Assembly: GCF_004359545.1 (NCBI RefSeq)
Contig: NZ_SCWB01000015.1
Location: 1-64,000, forward strand
DNA length: 64,000 bases
Direction of reading: 5' to 3'
Origin: Macrococcus lamae
GTDB lineage: Bacteria; Bacillota; Bacilli; Staphylococcales; Staphylococcaceae
The notes beneath the pieces were generated by a model. The model searched no databases and had not been told where the DNA came from. It saw nothing but the letters and a program-made list of their open reading frames with translations. Position 1 is the stretch's first letter. Every line of letters begins with the position of its first letter. The position numbers were made by a program, and so were the translations under genes. This document shows, piece by piece, positions 9,281 to 19,457 of the stretch.

Positions 9281-10466
9281 GATCATCCTTCTTTATCGCT
9301 GTTAATATTTCATGAGCCACATCAATTTTAGGCATTTTTTCAATGATATGTGAACTGCCATCTTTAAAGAACAGTTCCACTGCATTATTATTCGACTTAA
9401 AACCGATGGATGTATCTCCCACATTATTCGCTATAATAACGTCAGCATTTTTCTTCTCAAGTTTCCCTTTTGCATACGCTGCTACTTGTTCAGTCTCTGC
9501 TGCAAATCCAGCAAGATAGTGATGAGTTTTATGTTCTCCGAGATATTTCAATATATCGGTTGTCCGTTTGAATGACAGATCAAGACTACCTTCCTGTTTC
9601 TTAAGTTTTCCAGTAAGGCGGGACACTGGAGTATAGTCTGCAACAGCTGCTGCTTTAACGATGATGTCCTGCTCCTCCATACGTGAGGTTACTGCTTCAA
9701 ACATTTCTTCCGCGCTTTCTACATTGACGACACTGACTCCTTTAGGAGGTGCAATATGGACCGGACCACTCACTAAAGTCACGATGGCACCGCGCGAGGC
9801 TGCTGCCTCTGCAAGCGCATAACCCATGCGTCCAGTTGAATTATTCGTCATATACCTTACTGCGTCAATGCGCTCAATTGTAGGACCTGCTGTAACGAGC
9901 AGCCGTTTTCCTGCGTAATCATTATTATATTTCTGCGCAGTTACAAATGTATTGATTGCTTCAATGATTTCCATTGGCTCTGCCATACGCCCTTCGGCAA
10001 TGTAGCCGCATGCCAGGAATCCGCTGTTCGGATCGATGAAGTGATAATTCATCTCTCTCAGAAGCTGCATATTACGCTGTACAGCAGGATTTCGATACAT
10101 ATTGCTGTTCATCGCAGGAGCAATTAATGTCGGTTTTGTCGATGCAATCAACGTCGTAGTTACCATATTATCAGCGATACCGTGAGCAAGCCTGCCGATA
10201 GTTGCGGCCGTCGCCGGAGCGATGACATTGATATCCGCCCAGTCTGCAAGATCAATATGTTTGACGACTTCCGGATTGGTTTCATCAAACAAATCAGTAT
10301 GAACTTCGTTGCGGCTTAACGCCTGAAAAGGAAGCGGTGTCACAAACTTTTGCGCTGATTCAGTCATCAGAACTTTTACTTCGTGACCCGCCTGAACAAG
10401 CTTACTCGTTAAGTCAATGGCCTTGTAGACAGCGATTCCACCTGTCACATTCAATAGTATTTTCAT
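9270..10466 (-). CDS. coaBC: Bifunctional phosphopantothenoylcysteine decarboxylase/phosphopantothenate-cysteine ligase
   Basis: Catalyses two consecutive steps of coenzyme A synthesis. The N-terminal flavoprotein half (CoaC) shows GGIAVYKA, the PAMN motif (APAMNSNMYRNP) and the substrate-flap cysteine in ACGYIAEGRM. The C-terminal half (CoaB) begins near LVTAGPTIERID and contains NNSTGRMGYALAEAA and AAVADYTP. The start at 10466 (MKILLNVTGG, 398 residues) has ATAGGAGG directly upstream. The frame stays open for 38 more codons, but those residues are not part of the family. A strong hairpin immediately precedes the SD (see findings). coaD, for a later step, is also in this window near 60.2 kb. 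Confidence 0.95.
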   Translation of the reverse strand: MKILLNVTGGIAVYKAIDLTSKLVQAGHEVKVLMTESAQKFVTPLPFQALSRNEVHTDLFDETNPEVVKHIDLADWADINVIAPATAATIGRLAHGIADNMVTTTLIASTKPTLIAPAMNSNMYRNPAVQRNMQLLREMNYHFIDPNSGFLACGYIAEGRMAEPMEIIEAINTFVTAQKYNNDYAGKRLLVTAGPTIERIDAVRYMTNNSTGRMGYALAEAAASRGAIVTLVSGPVHIAPPKGVSVVNVESAEEMFEAVTSRMEEQDIIVKAAAVADYTPVSRLTGKLKKQEGSLDLSFKRTTDILKYLGEHKTHHYLAGFAAETEQVAAYAKGKLEKKNADVIIANNVGDTSIGFKSNNNAVELFFKDGSSHIIEKMPKIDVAHEILTAIKKDDHVR

Positions 10467-10478
10467 GTCTCCTCCTAT

Positions 10479-10509
10479 AAAAAATCTGACAAACAAGTTT
10501 GCCAGATTA
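10479..10509 (-). promoter_or_regulatory. Terminator-like hairpin in the coaBC leader
   Basis: A 12-bp stem with one mismatch (10483-10494 with 10498-10509) and a 3-base loop is followed on the minus strand by a U run. The coaBC Shine-Dalgarno starts only a few bases later. Because rpoZ has its own terminator at 10630-10659, this second hairpin would act on a transcript started between the two, i.e. inside the coaBC leader. It may be an attenuator or simply a back-up terminator. Confidence 0.5.
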
Positions 10510-10629
10510 ACGTTCATTTCTGCTGCTCTTATTATTATAATACTTGATGAATGATGATGCCACCCGTTAGGATTATGCATGATATTCTAGTTTTAATGAA
10601 TGATCACACTATTCGTTAGTAATCAGCAA

Positions 10630-10659
10630 AATAAAAACGAGCAGAAATCAATCCGCCCG
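10630..10659 (-). terminator. Intrinsic terminator after rpoZ
   Basis: An 8-bp stem with G.U pairs (10638-10645 with 10652-10659) and 6-base loop is followed by UUUUUAUUUU on the minus strand. It starts 5 bases after the rpoZ stop and ends the gmk-rpoZ transcript. Confidence 0.7.
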
Positions 10660-10664
10660 TGCAA

Positions 10665-10861
10665 TTATTCTTCGATGATATGAATTTTACCTTGTGCAAT
10701 CTCTTCAAGTGACTGACCAACAGGTTTATAAGATACGTAGCGCTCCAATAAATTTGAATCTGGATTGTCCTGTAATTCACGGGCACGTTTAGCTGCCAAT
10801 GTAACGACTAAATATTTTGAATTGACGTTTTCTTTAATTTGATCAAGTGGTGGATATAACA

Positions 10862-10862
<1 letters not shown>
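10665..10862 (-). CDS. rpoZ: DNA-directed RNA polymerase omega subunit
   Basis: Small RNA polymerase subunit that aids folding and assembly of beta'. The 65-residue protein starts MLYPPLDQIKENVNSKY and has the conserved VTLAAKRARELQ helix. Length fits the short omega of Firmicutes. The start overlaps the gmk stop by one base (TAATG), the usual gmk-rpoZ coupling. It is the last gene of that short operon. Confidence 0.95.
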
Positions 10863-11563
<701 letters not shown>

Positions 11564-11633
11564 TTATTCATCTTTAATGTTTAGCCTTTTAAATCATGAT
11601 ACACTATATTAATGATAAATGAGGTGAAAAGTA

Positions 11634-13301
11634 ATGGCATTTGATGGTTTATTTACAGGAAAAATGATTGCAGAACTGGACTTTTTAAAGAGCGGAAGAA
11701 TTAATCGTGTGACACAGCCAGATAATCAGACGATTATATTAACAGTGAGAGCCATGAGAAAGAATCAGCAGCTGATTATATCTGGTCATCCAAATTTCGC
11801 TCGTTTCCATATAACGGAGAAAAAGTATTCCAATCCATTTGAACCGCCTATGTTTCTACGTGTGCTGAGAAAGCACCTTGAAGGTGGTATCCTGAAAAAT
11901 TTTACACAATTAGGAAACGATAGAATCATTGTCATCGATTTTGACAATACGGATGAAATCGGAGATCCGGTTCAACGGAAGCTGATTATTGAATTGATGG
12001 GCAAACATAGTAACGTAATCTTAACTGACAGCGATTTAAAGATCTTGGAGAGCATGAAGCATCTGACTCCCAATACGAATGCTGCTCGGACGATCATGCC
12101 GGGCTTCACTTACGAGGAACCGCCGACTGCTAAAAAACATAATCCGTTTGAGCTGGCAACAGTCACACCATTATTGACTAGTGACATGCCGCTAAAAAAA
12201 CAGCTGCTTAACCAACTGGAAGGTTTCAGTCCTCTCGCGATAGACGAAATGCTTGCGCTCGATAGTGATATTGACGAGGCTTTCCAGCTCTTTAAAACAC
12301 ATATGAATACTGTTCAACCCGTCTACTACGCGCACGGCGCTAAAGAATTCTTTTATTTCATGCTGCTCGAGACACTTGGCACTCCTGAAAAAACATTTAG
12401 TACATTGTCTGAGCTGCTTGATGATTATTATAATGAACGAGGAGAACGAGAGCGGATAAAATCAAGAAGCATCGACTTAAGCCGTCATATCTCACAGCTA
12501 TTGCAGAAAGATGAGAAAAAGCTTGCAAAACTCATTCACGAGCTTGAAGAGGCAGAGCAGATGGATGATATTCAGCTCTACGGCGAACTCATTACTGCTA
12601 ATATGTACCAGTTAAAAGCGGGACTAAGTGAATTCGATGCATTGAACTACTACACAAATAAGACAATTACCATTCCACTTAATCCAAGAAAGTCACCAGC
12701 AGAAAATGCTCAGTATTATTATAAGCAGTACAATAAAATGAAAACCCGTAAAGTTCATGCGCTGGAACAAATCGCAGAAACGAAACAGGAAATCACCTAT
12801 CTTGAAACGCTGGAAGCGCAGCTTGCCTTTATCTCATATGAAGATATCGAAGGTATACGCGAAGAGCTGCAGGAACAAGGTCTGATGAAAAAGCGCCAGA
12901 AGACCAAAGCGACAAAGAAACAAAAGATTCAGCTGGAAAAATACAAGTCATCTGACGGCACAGATATTCTTGTCGGTAAAAATAATATACAGAATGATTA
13001 TCTGACCAATAAAGTAGCAAGAAATGATCATACTTGGCTGCATACGAAGGATATTCCTGGATCACATGTCGTCATACAGTCGAAAGAGCCATCGGACGAG
13101 ACGATCATTGAAGCAGCTGTCATCGCAAGTTTTTATTCCAAGGCCAGCCAGTCTGCCCAGGTGCCCGTTGATTTCACATTGATCAAACATGTTCACAAAC
13201 CAAGTGGTGCGAGACCCGGCTTTGTCACCTATACTGATCAAGCTACTGTATATGCGACACCAGACAAAAATCAGGTGGATCGAATGAGAATTAAAGAATA
13301 A
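11634..13301 (+). CDS. rqcH: Ribosome quality control factor RqcH (NFACT family; formerly FbpA/YloA)
   Basis: Binds stalled 50S-peptidyl-tRNA and directs addition of C-terminal alanine tails that mark truncated proteins for degradation. The 555 residues contain NFACT-N (about 1-280), with the D96-R97 pair that corresponds to the conserved Asp-Arg needed for tRNA selection in Bacillus RqcH. Then come a helix-hairpin-helix/coiled-coil region rich in Glu/Lys/Gln (about 280-430) and the NFACT-R domain with VGKNNIQND and LHTKDIPGSHVV. The SD GAGGTGAAAAGT is well placed. Older annotations call it a fibronectin-binding protein, but it has no signal peptide. Another RQC-linked gene, ylmH, is at 42.8 kb. 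Confidence 0.94.
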   Translation: MAFDGLFTGKMIAELDFLKSGRINRVTQPDNQTIILTVRAMRKNQQLIISGHPNFARFHITEKKYSNPFEPPMFLRVLRKHLEGGILKNFTQLGNDRIIVIDFDNTDEIGDPVQRKLIIELMGKHSNVILTDSDLKILESMKHLTPNTNAARTIMPGFTYEEPPTAKKHNPFELATVTPLLTSDMPLKKQLLNQLEGFSPLAIDEMLALDSDIDEAFQLFKTHMNTVQPVYYAHGAKEFFYFMLLETLGTPEKTFSTLSELLDDYYNERGERERIKSRSIDLSRHISQLLQKDEKKLAKLIHELEEAEQMDDIQLYGELITANMYQLKAGLSEFDALNYYTNKTITIPLNPRKSPAENAQYYYKQYNKMKTRKVHALEQIAETKQEITYLETLEAQLAFISYEDIEGIREELQEQGLMKKRQKTKATKKQKIQLEKYKSSDGTDILVGKNNIQNDYLTNKVARNDHTWLHTKDIPGSHVVIQSKEPSDETIIEAAVIASFYSKASQSAQVPVDFTLIKHVHKPSGARPGFVTYTDQATVYATPDKNQVDRMRIKE

Positions 13302-13320
13302 TCAATCACAACAATACATT

Positions 13321-13360
13321 AATACAGCCATGACTGCCCAATCTCAGTCATGGCTGTATT
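13321..13360. terminator. Bidirectional terminator between rqcH and glgP
   Basis: A perfect 16-bp stem (13321-13336 with 13345-13360) with an 8-base loop lies between two convergent genes. The stem ends are A/T-rich on both sides, so it can serve rqcH on the plus strand and glgP on the minus strand. Confidence 0.8.
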
Positions 13361-13386
13361 ATATACTTTTTATGATACTAAAAAAT

Positions 13387-15774
13387 TCAGTTCAATTTCC
13401 AAATATCCTCATTGTAATCTTTAATCGTACGGTCACTTGAGAAATATCCGGACTCCGCTATATTAACCAGACTCATCTGATTCCATTTTTTCTTATCGTT
13501 ATATAGAGCAGCTGCCCGCTTCTCGGCATCTACGTAAGTGTCAAAATCTCTCAGTATAAAATATGGATCATTGTCCTTCAACAAATGATAGTACAAATCA
13601 TTAAAGGACTTCCCGTTAGTGAATGTATCATCATTTAATTCATCCATAATTCTCTTGATTCGCTCGTCCGTCTGGTAAACTTCACGTGCCCGGTAGCCTC
13701 CGTTATTCTGATAATCAATGACTTTATCAGAAGACAGACCAAAAATAATAATATGATCTCGACCTACACGTTCGTCTATTTCCACGTTCGCACCGTCCAT
13801 AGTTCCGAGTGTGACTGCACCGTTCATCATCATCTTCATATTCCCTGTACCGGATGCCTCCATTGAAGCAGTGGAAATCTGTTCAGAAATCTCAGCGGCC
13901 GGAATAATATCTTCAGCAAGACTGACATTATAATTTTCAAGAAATACGACTTTTATTCTGTCTGCTACGTCGTCATCATTATTAATAACATTGGCAACAG
14001 CATGAATAAGTCGGATGATTTCTTTGGCGCGTTTATAACCAGGTGCGGCTTTTGCACCAAAGATAAACGTTCTCGGCTGCACTTCCATCGTCGGGTTATC
14101 TTTAATTTCATGATAGAGATAAATAATATGAAAGACATTCAGCAGCTGTCTTTTGTATTCATGCAGACGTTTAATCTGTACGTCAAAAATAGAGTTCTCG
14201 TTAACTTCAATACCAGTCTTCTGAAAAATGACTTTCTTTAAATGCTGTTTATTTTTCACTTTCACAGCATCAAGTTCACTTAGAAAATTCTCATCATCCT
14301 TAAAATCAAGAAGTTGTCTCAACTGATCAGGATGAGCTATCCATGAATCGCCGATTTTTGATGTAATTAAGCGGCTGAGCCCAGGATTGGCATTCAACAG
14401 CCAGCGTCGATGCGTAATTCCGTTTGTCTTGTTATTGAACTTCTCCTCGTCCAGCTGATAGAAATCATTGAAAGTATGCTTCTTAATGATGTCACTGTGA
14501 AGGGCTGCAACACCATTGACACTGAAGCTTCCGATAATTGCAAGTCTGCTCATATGAACAACACCATCGTCAATAACGGAAAGGTCTTTCAACTGATCTT
14601 CTGATATATCGAGACAGAACTGACGATTAATTTCTTCAATAATCATCAACACTCGTGGATTCAGCTGCTTGACCAGATCGTATGACCATTTTTCAAGTGC
14701 TTCCTGCATGATTGTATGATTCGTATAAGCAAATGTATGGCTTGTTATATACCAGGCTTCTTTCCATGACAGACCTTCTTCATCCATCAAAATTCTCATC
14801 AGTTCAGGAATACCGAGCGTCGGGTGCGTATCATTGATTTGAATCACATTTTTTTCGTGGAACTGCGTGAGAGGAAGCTCATGTATACTTTTAAACCTCT
14901 TAATCAGTGTCTGAAGCGTAGCAGATACTAGGAAATACTGCTGCTTTAGACGCAGCAGTTTGCCATCGTCACTCTCATCATCCGGGTAAAGAACACCTGA
15001 GATTCTCTCTACATTGTTCATGTAGTTCAGGCGGTTATCATAACCATGACCGTCATCCACACGATTAAATGCTTCAGCTTTCCACAGTCTTAAGTTATTG
15101 ACAACGTCATTATGATAACCGACAATGCTGACATCATAAGGCACTGCCTGAACTTTTTCCTGATTGTTAAATGTAAAATGCATATTGTCATGCTCATCGA
15201 TTGTGTAATCCACTGTACCACCAAAGTTGACAATCACTGTTTCTTCGAACTTTCTTGTCTCCCATGGATATGGTTCTTTCAGCCAGTTATCTGGAAGTTC
15301 AATCTGCTCTCCGGAAACAATCCGCTGCTCGAATAGACCGTATCGGTAGCGGATACCAAAACCGTTTCCAGCAAGGCCTAGACTTGCAATAGAATCCAGA
15401 AAACATGCAGCCAGGCGACCAAGGCCACCGTTACCTAGTGCTGCATCTTCTTCTTCATGGTAAACATGACGCGGATCTTTACCGAGATCGATCAGCACTT
15501 CATCACATACTGATTTAAATCCTGTATTAATTAAATTACTTTCAATAAGACGACCAATTAAAAATTCCAGAGAGAGATAGGAAACTTGTCTTTCTTTATT
15601 CTGATGGTGTCTTTTCATCGTTTCAAGAGCGGTCTGATGCACTTCATCATTGATAATTGCTGCAATCGCATAGAACAAGTCAGTATTTGTAGCTTCATTA
15701 ACTGTCGTCATGCGCTGCTTATGGAGCTTGTCTTCCAAAAGATTATGGAACTCATATTTTGTAAATGTTCTCAT
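13387..15774 (-). CDS. glgP: Glycogen phosphorylase
   Basis: Releases glucose-1-phosphate from the non-reducing ends of glycogen using pyridoxal phosphate. The 795-residue protein carries the signature EASGTGNMKMMMNGA with PLP lysine K647, plus the family segments GNGGLGRLAACFLDS and INDTHPTLGIPELMR. It is the last gene of glgB-glgC-glgD-glgA-glgP, starting 11 bases after glgA with AAGGAG upstream. Having synthesis and breakdown enzymes on one transcript implies control mainly at enzyme level. Its glucose-1-phosphate product would be handled by pgcA at 23.7 kb. Confidence 0.96.
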   Translation of the reverse strand: MRTFTKYEFHNLLEDKLHKQRMTTVNEATNTDLFYAIAAIINDEVHQTALETMKRHHQNKERQVSYLSLEFLIGRLIESNLINTGFKSVCDEVLIDLGKDPRHVYHEEEDAALGNGGLGRLAACFLDSIASLGLAGNGFGIRYRYGLFEQRIVSGEQIELPDNWLKEPYPWETRKFEETVIVNFGGTVDYTIDEHDNMHFTFNNQEKVQAVPYDVSIVGYHNDVVNNLRLWKAEAFNRVDDGHGYDNRLNYMNNVERISGVLYPDDESDDGKLLRLKQQYFLVSATLQTLIKRFKSIHELPLTQFHEKNVIQINDTHPTLGIPELMRILMDEEGLSWKEAWYITSHTFAYTNHTIMQEALEKWSYDLVKQLNPRVLMIIEEINRQFCLDISEDQLKDLSVIDDGVVHMSRLAIIGSFSVNGVAALHSDIIKKHTFNDFYQLDEEKFNNKTNGITHRRWLLNANPGLSRLITSKIGDSWIAHPDQLRQLLDFKDDENFLSELDAVKVKNKQHLKKVIFQKTGIEVNENSIFDVQIKRLHEYKRQLLNVFHIIYLYHEIKDNPTMEVQPRTFIFGAKAAPGYKRAKEIIRLIHAVANVINNDDDVADRIKVVFLENYNVSLAEDIIPAAEISEQISTASMEASGTGNMKMMMNGAVTLGTMDGANVEIDERVGRDHIIIFGLSSDKVIDYQNNGGYRAREVYQTDERIKRIMDELNDDTFTNGKSFNDLYYHLLKDNDPYFILRDFDTYVDAEKRAAALYNDKKKWNQMSLVNIAESGYFSSDRTIKDYNEDIWKLN

Positions 15775-15785
15775 AATAACGCTCC

Positions 15786-17186
15786 TTAATAAATTTCTAA
15801 ATACTGATTAGCAGATTTCGCCCAGCTATTGTTGGCTTTAGAAATATTTTTAATTAAAACTTTATAACTTTCAGTATTGTGATAAACACGAAGCGCTTCA
15901 TTTAATTTATCGAGAAGTTCATGAGCATTATAGTTGACAAAAGTAAATCCTGTTCCTACACCATTATAAATATCAAAAGGAACGACAGTGTCTTTCAGAC
16001 CGCCTGTCTCACGAACGATCGGGATGGCTTTATATTGCAGGGCGATCAGCTGTGATAATCCACATGGTTCGAACAATGACGGCATGATAAAGAAGTCACT
16101 TGCCGCATATATTTTACGTGAGAATCCTTCATTAAAACCAATCGTGACATGTACTTTATCAGGATATTTATTCGCTAAATAATTGAAATAAGATTCGAAT
16201 TCATACAAACCATTACCTAGAACTACAATCTGCACATTCTGCTGAATAAATTCTTCAAGTACTGCCATTACTAAATGAAGTCCTTTTTGTTCGACCATTC
16301 GGGTAATAATAGAAAACATCGGAACATTTGAATCGACAGAAAGACCTAATTCCTGCTGCAGTGATTTTTTGTTTTCGCGTTTCTTTGGGATAGACGTTTT
16401 ATAATTGACCTGTAGATTACTATCTTTCATCGGATTGTAATCGTCTACATCAATACCATTGACGATACCAATCAGATCGGGACTGCGCAGTTGCAGCATC
16501 CATTGTAAGCCCTCACCGTAGTAATCCGATTTAATTTCCTCAGCATAAGTCGGTGATACTGTCGTGATTTTATCGGCATGGAAAATGCCGGCTTTCATTA
16601 AGTTGAGCATCCCTTCCCATTCAAACCCTGCGAAATGAATTCTATCGATATTCAACAGTTCCTCAAACGCGCTATGCATCAACCAGCCTTGATACAGTAT
16701 ATTATGAATCGTGAAAATAGTCCGGATGCCTTCAACCGGCTTTTTAATATTGCAAAGAGCTACAGCAGTCGCTGCCTGCCAGTCATGACCATGGAGTACA
16801 TCCGGTTTAAAGTCACCACGATAAATAAATTCGATTACCGCGCTGGAGAAATAAATGAACCGCTCGCCATCATCGATGTAACCGTACAGGCTTTCTCTGT
16901 TGAAGTAATATTCGTTATCAACGAAATAATAATGAACACCATTATATTCCATTTCATATATACCAGTATACTGTTCACGCCAGCCCACTTGAGTATCATA
17001 AATCATCACTTCTTTTAATTGTGCACGGTATTCTTCCTTTAATTGTTTATATAACGGGAGAATGACACGTACGTCGCATTTTTTTGTTTTGTTTAAATAC
17101 TGCGGAAGGCTGCCGATTACATCAGCAAGCCCTCCCGATTTGAAGAATGGTGTACATTCAGACGCCACGTATAATATTTTTTTCAT
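15786..17186 (-). CDS. glgA: Glycogen synthase (ADP-glucose type)
   Basis: GT5 glucosyltransferase that extends alpha-1,4-glucan from ADP-glucose. The 466 residues begin MKKILYVASECTPFFKSGGL; K16-x-G-G-L is the sugar-nucleotide binding motif. The C-terminal GT-B domain has PSLFEPCGLSQ with E373 and RETGGLKDTV. Both signatures are intact, so an active enzyme is expected. It lies 15 bases after glgD and 11 before glgP, with GAGG upstream of the start. Confidence 0.96.
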   Translation of the reverse strand: MKKILYVASECTPFFKSGGLADVIGSLPQYLNKTKKCDVRVILPLYKQLKEEYRAQLKEVMIYDTQVGWREQYTGIYEMEYNGVHYYFVDNEYYFNRESLYGYIDDGERFIYFSSAVIEFIYRGDFKPDVLHGHDWQAATAVALCNIKKPVEGIRTIFTIHNILYQGWLMHSAFEELLNIDRIHFAGFEWEGMLNLMKAGIFHADKITTVSPTYAEEIKSDYYGEGLQWMLQLRSPDLIGIVNGIDVDDYNPMKDSNLQVNYKTSIPKKRENKKSLQQELGLSVDSNVPMFSIITRMVEQKGLHLVMAVLEEFIQQNVQIVVLGNGLYEFESYFNYLANKYPDKVHVTIGFNEGFSRKIYAASDFFIMPSLFEPCGLSQLIALQYKAIPIVRETGGLKDTVVPFDIYNGVGTGFTFVNYNAHELLDKLNEALRVYHNTESYKVLIKNISKANNSWAKSANQYLEIY

Positions 17187-17201
17187 AATAGTTTACCTCA
17201 T

Positions 17202-18305
17202 TTAGATTGTTTGTCGCTTTGCAACAACATACGGTTTATCTGTAGAACCGATTAAACGTTGATGTGCATTAACAGTGACATCTTTATCCAGTATCACATT
17301 TTCTATAATAACACCTTCACCAATTGTGCAGTTTGTCATGATGATAGAATTTTTAACAACAGCACCTTTAGCTATTTTAACACCGCGGTAGATGATGCTG
17401 TTTTCAACATCCCCTTCAATGACACAGCCATTTGCAACTGTTGAATTCTTTACAACACAATCATTTAAATATTTTGCTGGCGGTTGACTCGAAGTTTTTG
17501 TACGGATTCTTTGATTTTTCATAAAAATTTCTTTGTATACTACTGGATCGAGAATAGACATATTACTACGGTAGAAATTTTTCAAGGAATTAATATACAT
17601 CGTTCTTTCTTCAATATCAAAATATTTGACATTTAATTGATCCAGTCGTTCCTGGATCCCTTGTATGAAGAAGTTATCTTTATAGTTCTGAATACAGAAA
17701 TCGACGATATCAATCAATTTTTCTTTCTTCACTATATACGTACCTGTGAAAATATGATGATTCTCTTGATCATGGTTAAGGAATACAACTTTGCCGTCTT
17801 CATCATTAATCCGCAATAAAGGTTGATGCATTTCTTCAAGTGTTACTTTGTGCTCTGCGATCAACGTTACATCAGCACCTGTATCTACATGCTGCTTCAA
17901 CGCTTCTTTAAAGTCCATATTACAGATAAACTGCGAGCCTGAAATAATGACGTCAGTCGCGTTAGAACGATTGAAATAATCGCGATTGTTATGAAAATGC
18001 CGCAGATCTCCACGCGAAATATCTGTAGGATCATGCCAGTCAGGAGGAAGTACGAATAACCGGGAATTTTTATCATCAAGACCGAAGTTATCTCCATTTT
18101 CAAGATGATCCATTAACGCCCGGTATTTCTGATTAGTGAAAATTCCGATTTCATTTGCGCCTGTATTCACCATATTAGAAATCGTAAAATCAATGATACG
18201 GTAACGTCCGGCAAAAGGAACACTAGCTCCATTTCTGAAATAAGTCAGCTCTTCAAGAAAATCGTGTTCGTTCGCTAAATTAATTAAACCCATTAAAGAA
18301 CGCAT
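17202..18305 (-). CDS. glgD: GlgD, regulatory subunit of glucose-1-phosphate adenylyltransferase
   Basis: Paralogue of GlgC, 367 residues, with the same nucleotidyltransferase plus left-handed beta-helix layout (hexapeptide repeats in the last 110 residues). At the N-terminus the nucleotide-binding GGxGxRL loop of GlgC is missing: the corresponding stretch reads INLANEHDFLEELT. This is typical of GlgD in Firmicutes, where it forms a hetero-oligomer with GlgC and raises its activity. A catalytic role on its own is therefore unlikely. It is only 2 bases from glgC, suggesting linked production of the two subunits. Confidence 0.92.
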   Translation of the reverse strand: MRSLMGLINLANEHDFLEELTYFRNGASVPFAGRYRIIDFTISNMVNTGANEIGIFTNQKYRALMDHLENGDNFGLDDKNSRLFVLPPDWHDPTDISRGDLRHFHNNRDYFNRSNATDVIISGSQFICNMDFKEALKQHVDTGADVTLIAEHKVTLEEMHQPLLRINDEDGKVVFLNHDQENHHIFTGTYIVKKEKLIDIVDFCIQNYKDNFFIQGIQERLDQLNVKYFDIEERTMYINSLKNFYRSNMSILDPVVYKEIFMKNQRIRTKTSSQPPAKYLNDCVVKNSTVANGCVIEGDVENSIIYRGVKIAKGAVVKNSIIMTNCTIGEGVIIENVILDKDVTVNAHQRLIGSTDKPYVVAKRQTI

Positions 18306-18307
18306 GA

Positions 18308-19456
18308 TTATTTACCTCCATTGATAAAATTTCTAATATTTTCCGGACCTACAACAATTGGTTCTTCTTCAGTAGAACCATCAACTACTGCTCCGTCAGG
18401 AATTGTAATATCTTCCATAATGATTGCTTTATTAACGACTGCATTTTTACCAATGACAGCTTTCGGATGGATAATCGCTTCTGTTACTTTCGCACCTTCT
18501 TCTACTGTTACTTCACTGAATAAAACAGAACGCGTCACTTCACCGAAAATAAATGACCCAGGACAGACGAGAGAATTAGTGATGTTTGCATTGTCACCAA
18601 TGAACTGAGGCGGAAGGTTCGATTCATGTGAATAGGTCGGCCATGTTTTACTGTTCAGAAGTTTTGCAAGATCTTCTTCAAGCAGATCCATATTGGCTTC
18701 CCAGTATGACTGGATTGTTCCGACATCTTTCCAGTATCCATCAAAGCGGTAAGCATATAACCGTCTATCATCATTCAGCATTTTAGGAATAATATCATTG
18801 CCGAAGTCATGTTCCGAATTAGTATCTTTTTCATCTTCCAGTAAATAATCACGCAGTACTTTCCAATTGAAAATGTAAATACCCATTGAAGCAAGATTGT
18901 TTTTTGGTTCTTTTGGTTTTTCATCAAACTCATAAATTTTCAAATCATCTTCTGTATTTAAAATTCCAAAACGTGATGCTTCTTCGATCGGTACTTCAAT
19001 CACTGAGATAGTTGCATCTGACTGCTGAGCTTTATGGAAGTCAAGCATTGCTTGATAGTCCATCTGATAAATATGATCTCCAGATAAAATCAGCAAGTAC
19101 TCCGGATCATATTGATCGATAAAGTGAATATTTTTAGTGATGGCATCTGCTGTTCCTTCAAACCACGATGCTCCGGTCTGGTTTGCAAATGGTGCAAGTA
19201 CAGTAATGCCGCCTTCTTGTTTATCCAGCCCCCACGGTTTACCCATACCAATATGCCGGTTCAACATTAATGGTGAATATTGTACAAGAACACCTACAGT
19301 GCTGATATCTGAGTTTGACAAATTGCTCAGCGTAAAATCAATGATGCGGTATTTTCCACCAAATGGCACTGCTGGTTTGGCAATTTCCTTCGTCAATTGT
19401 CCTAGACGTGTGCCTTTACCGCCCGCTAATAACATTCCCACTACTTCTGTACTCAT
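18308..19456 (-). CDS. glgC: Glucose-1-phosphate adenylyltransferase (ADP-glucose pyrophosphorylase)
   Basis: Makes ADP-glucose from ATP and glucose-1-phosphate, the committed step of bacterial glycogen synthesis. The 382-residue protein has [28 protein letters not shown], the [10 protein letters not shown] metal site and C-terminal beta-helix repeats. The start at 19456 (MSTEVVGM) has TGGAGGAATA just upstream; an ATG at 19474 lies too close to that SD. The chosen start is 1 base beyond the glgB stop, so coupling is likely. It works with GlgD next to it. Confidence 0.95.
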   Translation of the reverse strand: MSTEVVGMLLAGGKGTRLGQLTKEIAKPAVPFGGKYRIIDFTLSNLSNSDISTVGVLVQYSPLMLNRHIGMGKPWGLDKQEGGITVLAPFANQTGASWFEGTADAITKNIHFIDQYDPEYLLILSGDHIYQMDYQAMLDFHKAQQSDATISVIEVPIEEASRFGILNTEDDLKIYEFDEKPKEPKNNLASMGIYIFNWKVLRDYLLEDEKDTNSEHDFGNDIIPKMLNDDRRLYAYRFDGYWKDVGTIQSYWEANMDLLEEDLAKLLNSKTWPTYSHESNLPPQFIGDNANITNSLVCPGSFIFGEVTRSVLFSEVTVEEGAKVTEAIIHPKAVIGKNAVVNKAIIMEDITIPDGAVVDGSTEEEPIVVGPENIRNFINGGK

Positions 19457-19457
19457 C

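Noticed and set aside
10467-10580. 38-codon in-frame extension of CoaBC, including HHHSSSIIII
   Set aside because: No SD at its first ATG, a strong SD at 10466, and the family begins at MKILLNVTGG. The extension spans a hairpin with a U run. Kept only as a leader observation.
10530-10580. T-box-like GGGTGGCA in the coaBC leader
   Set aside because: The rest of the T-box core (ACCGCG) and any stem I elements are missing.
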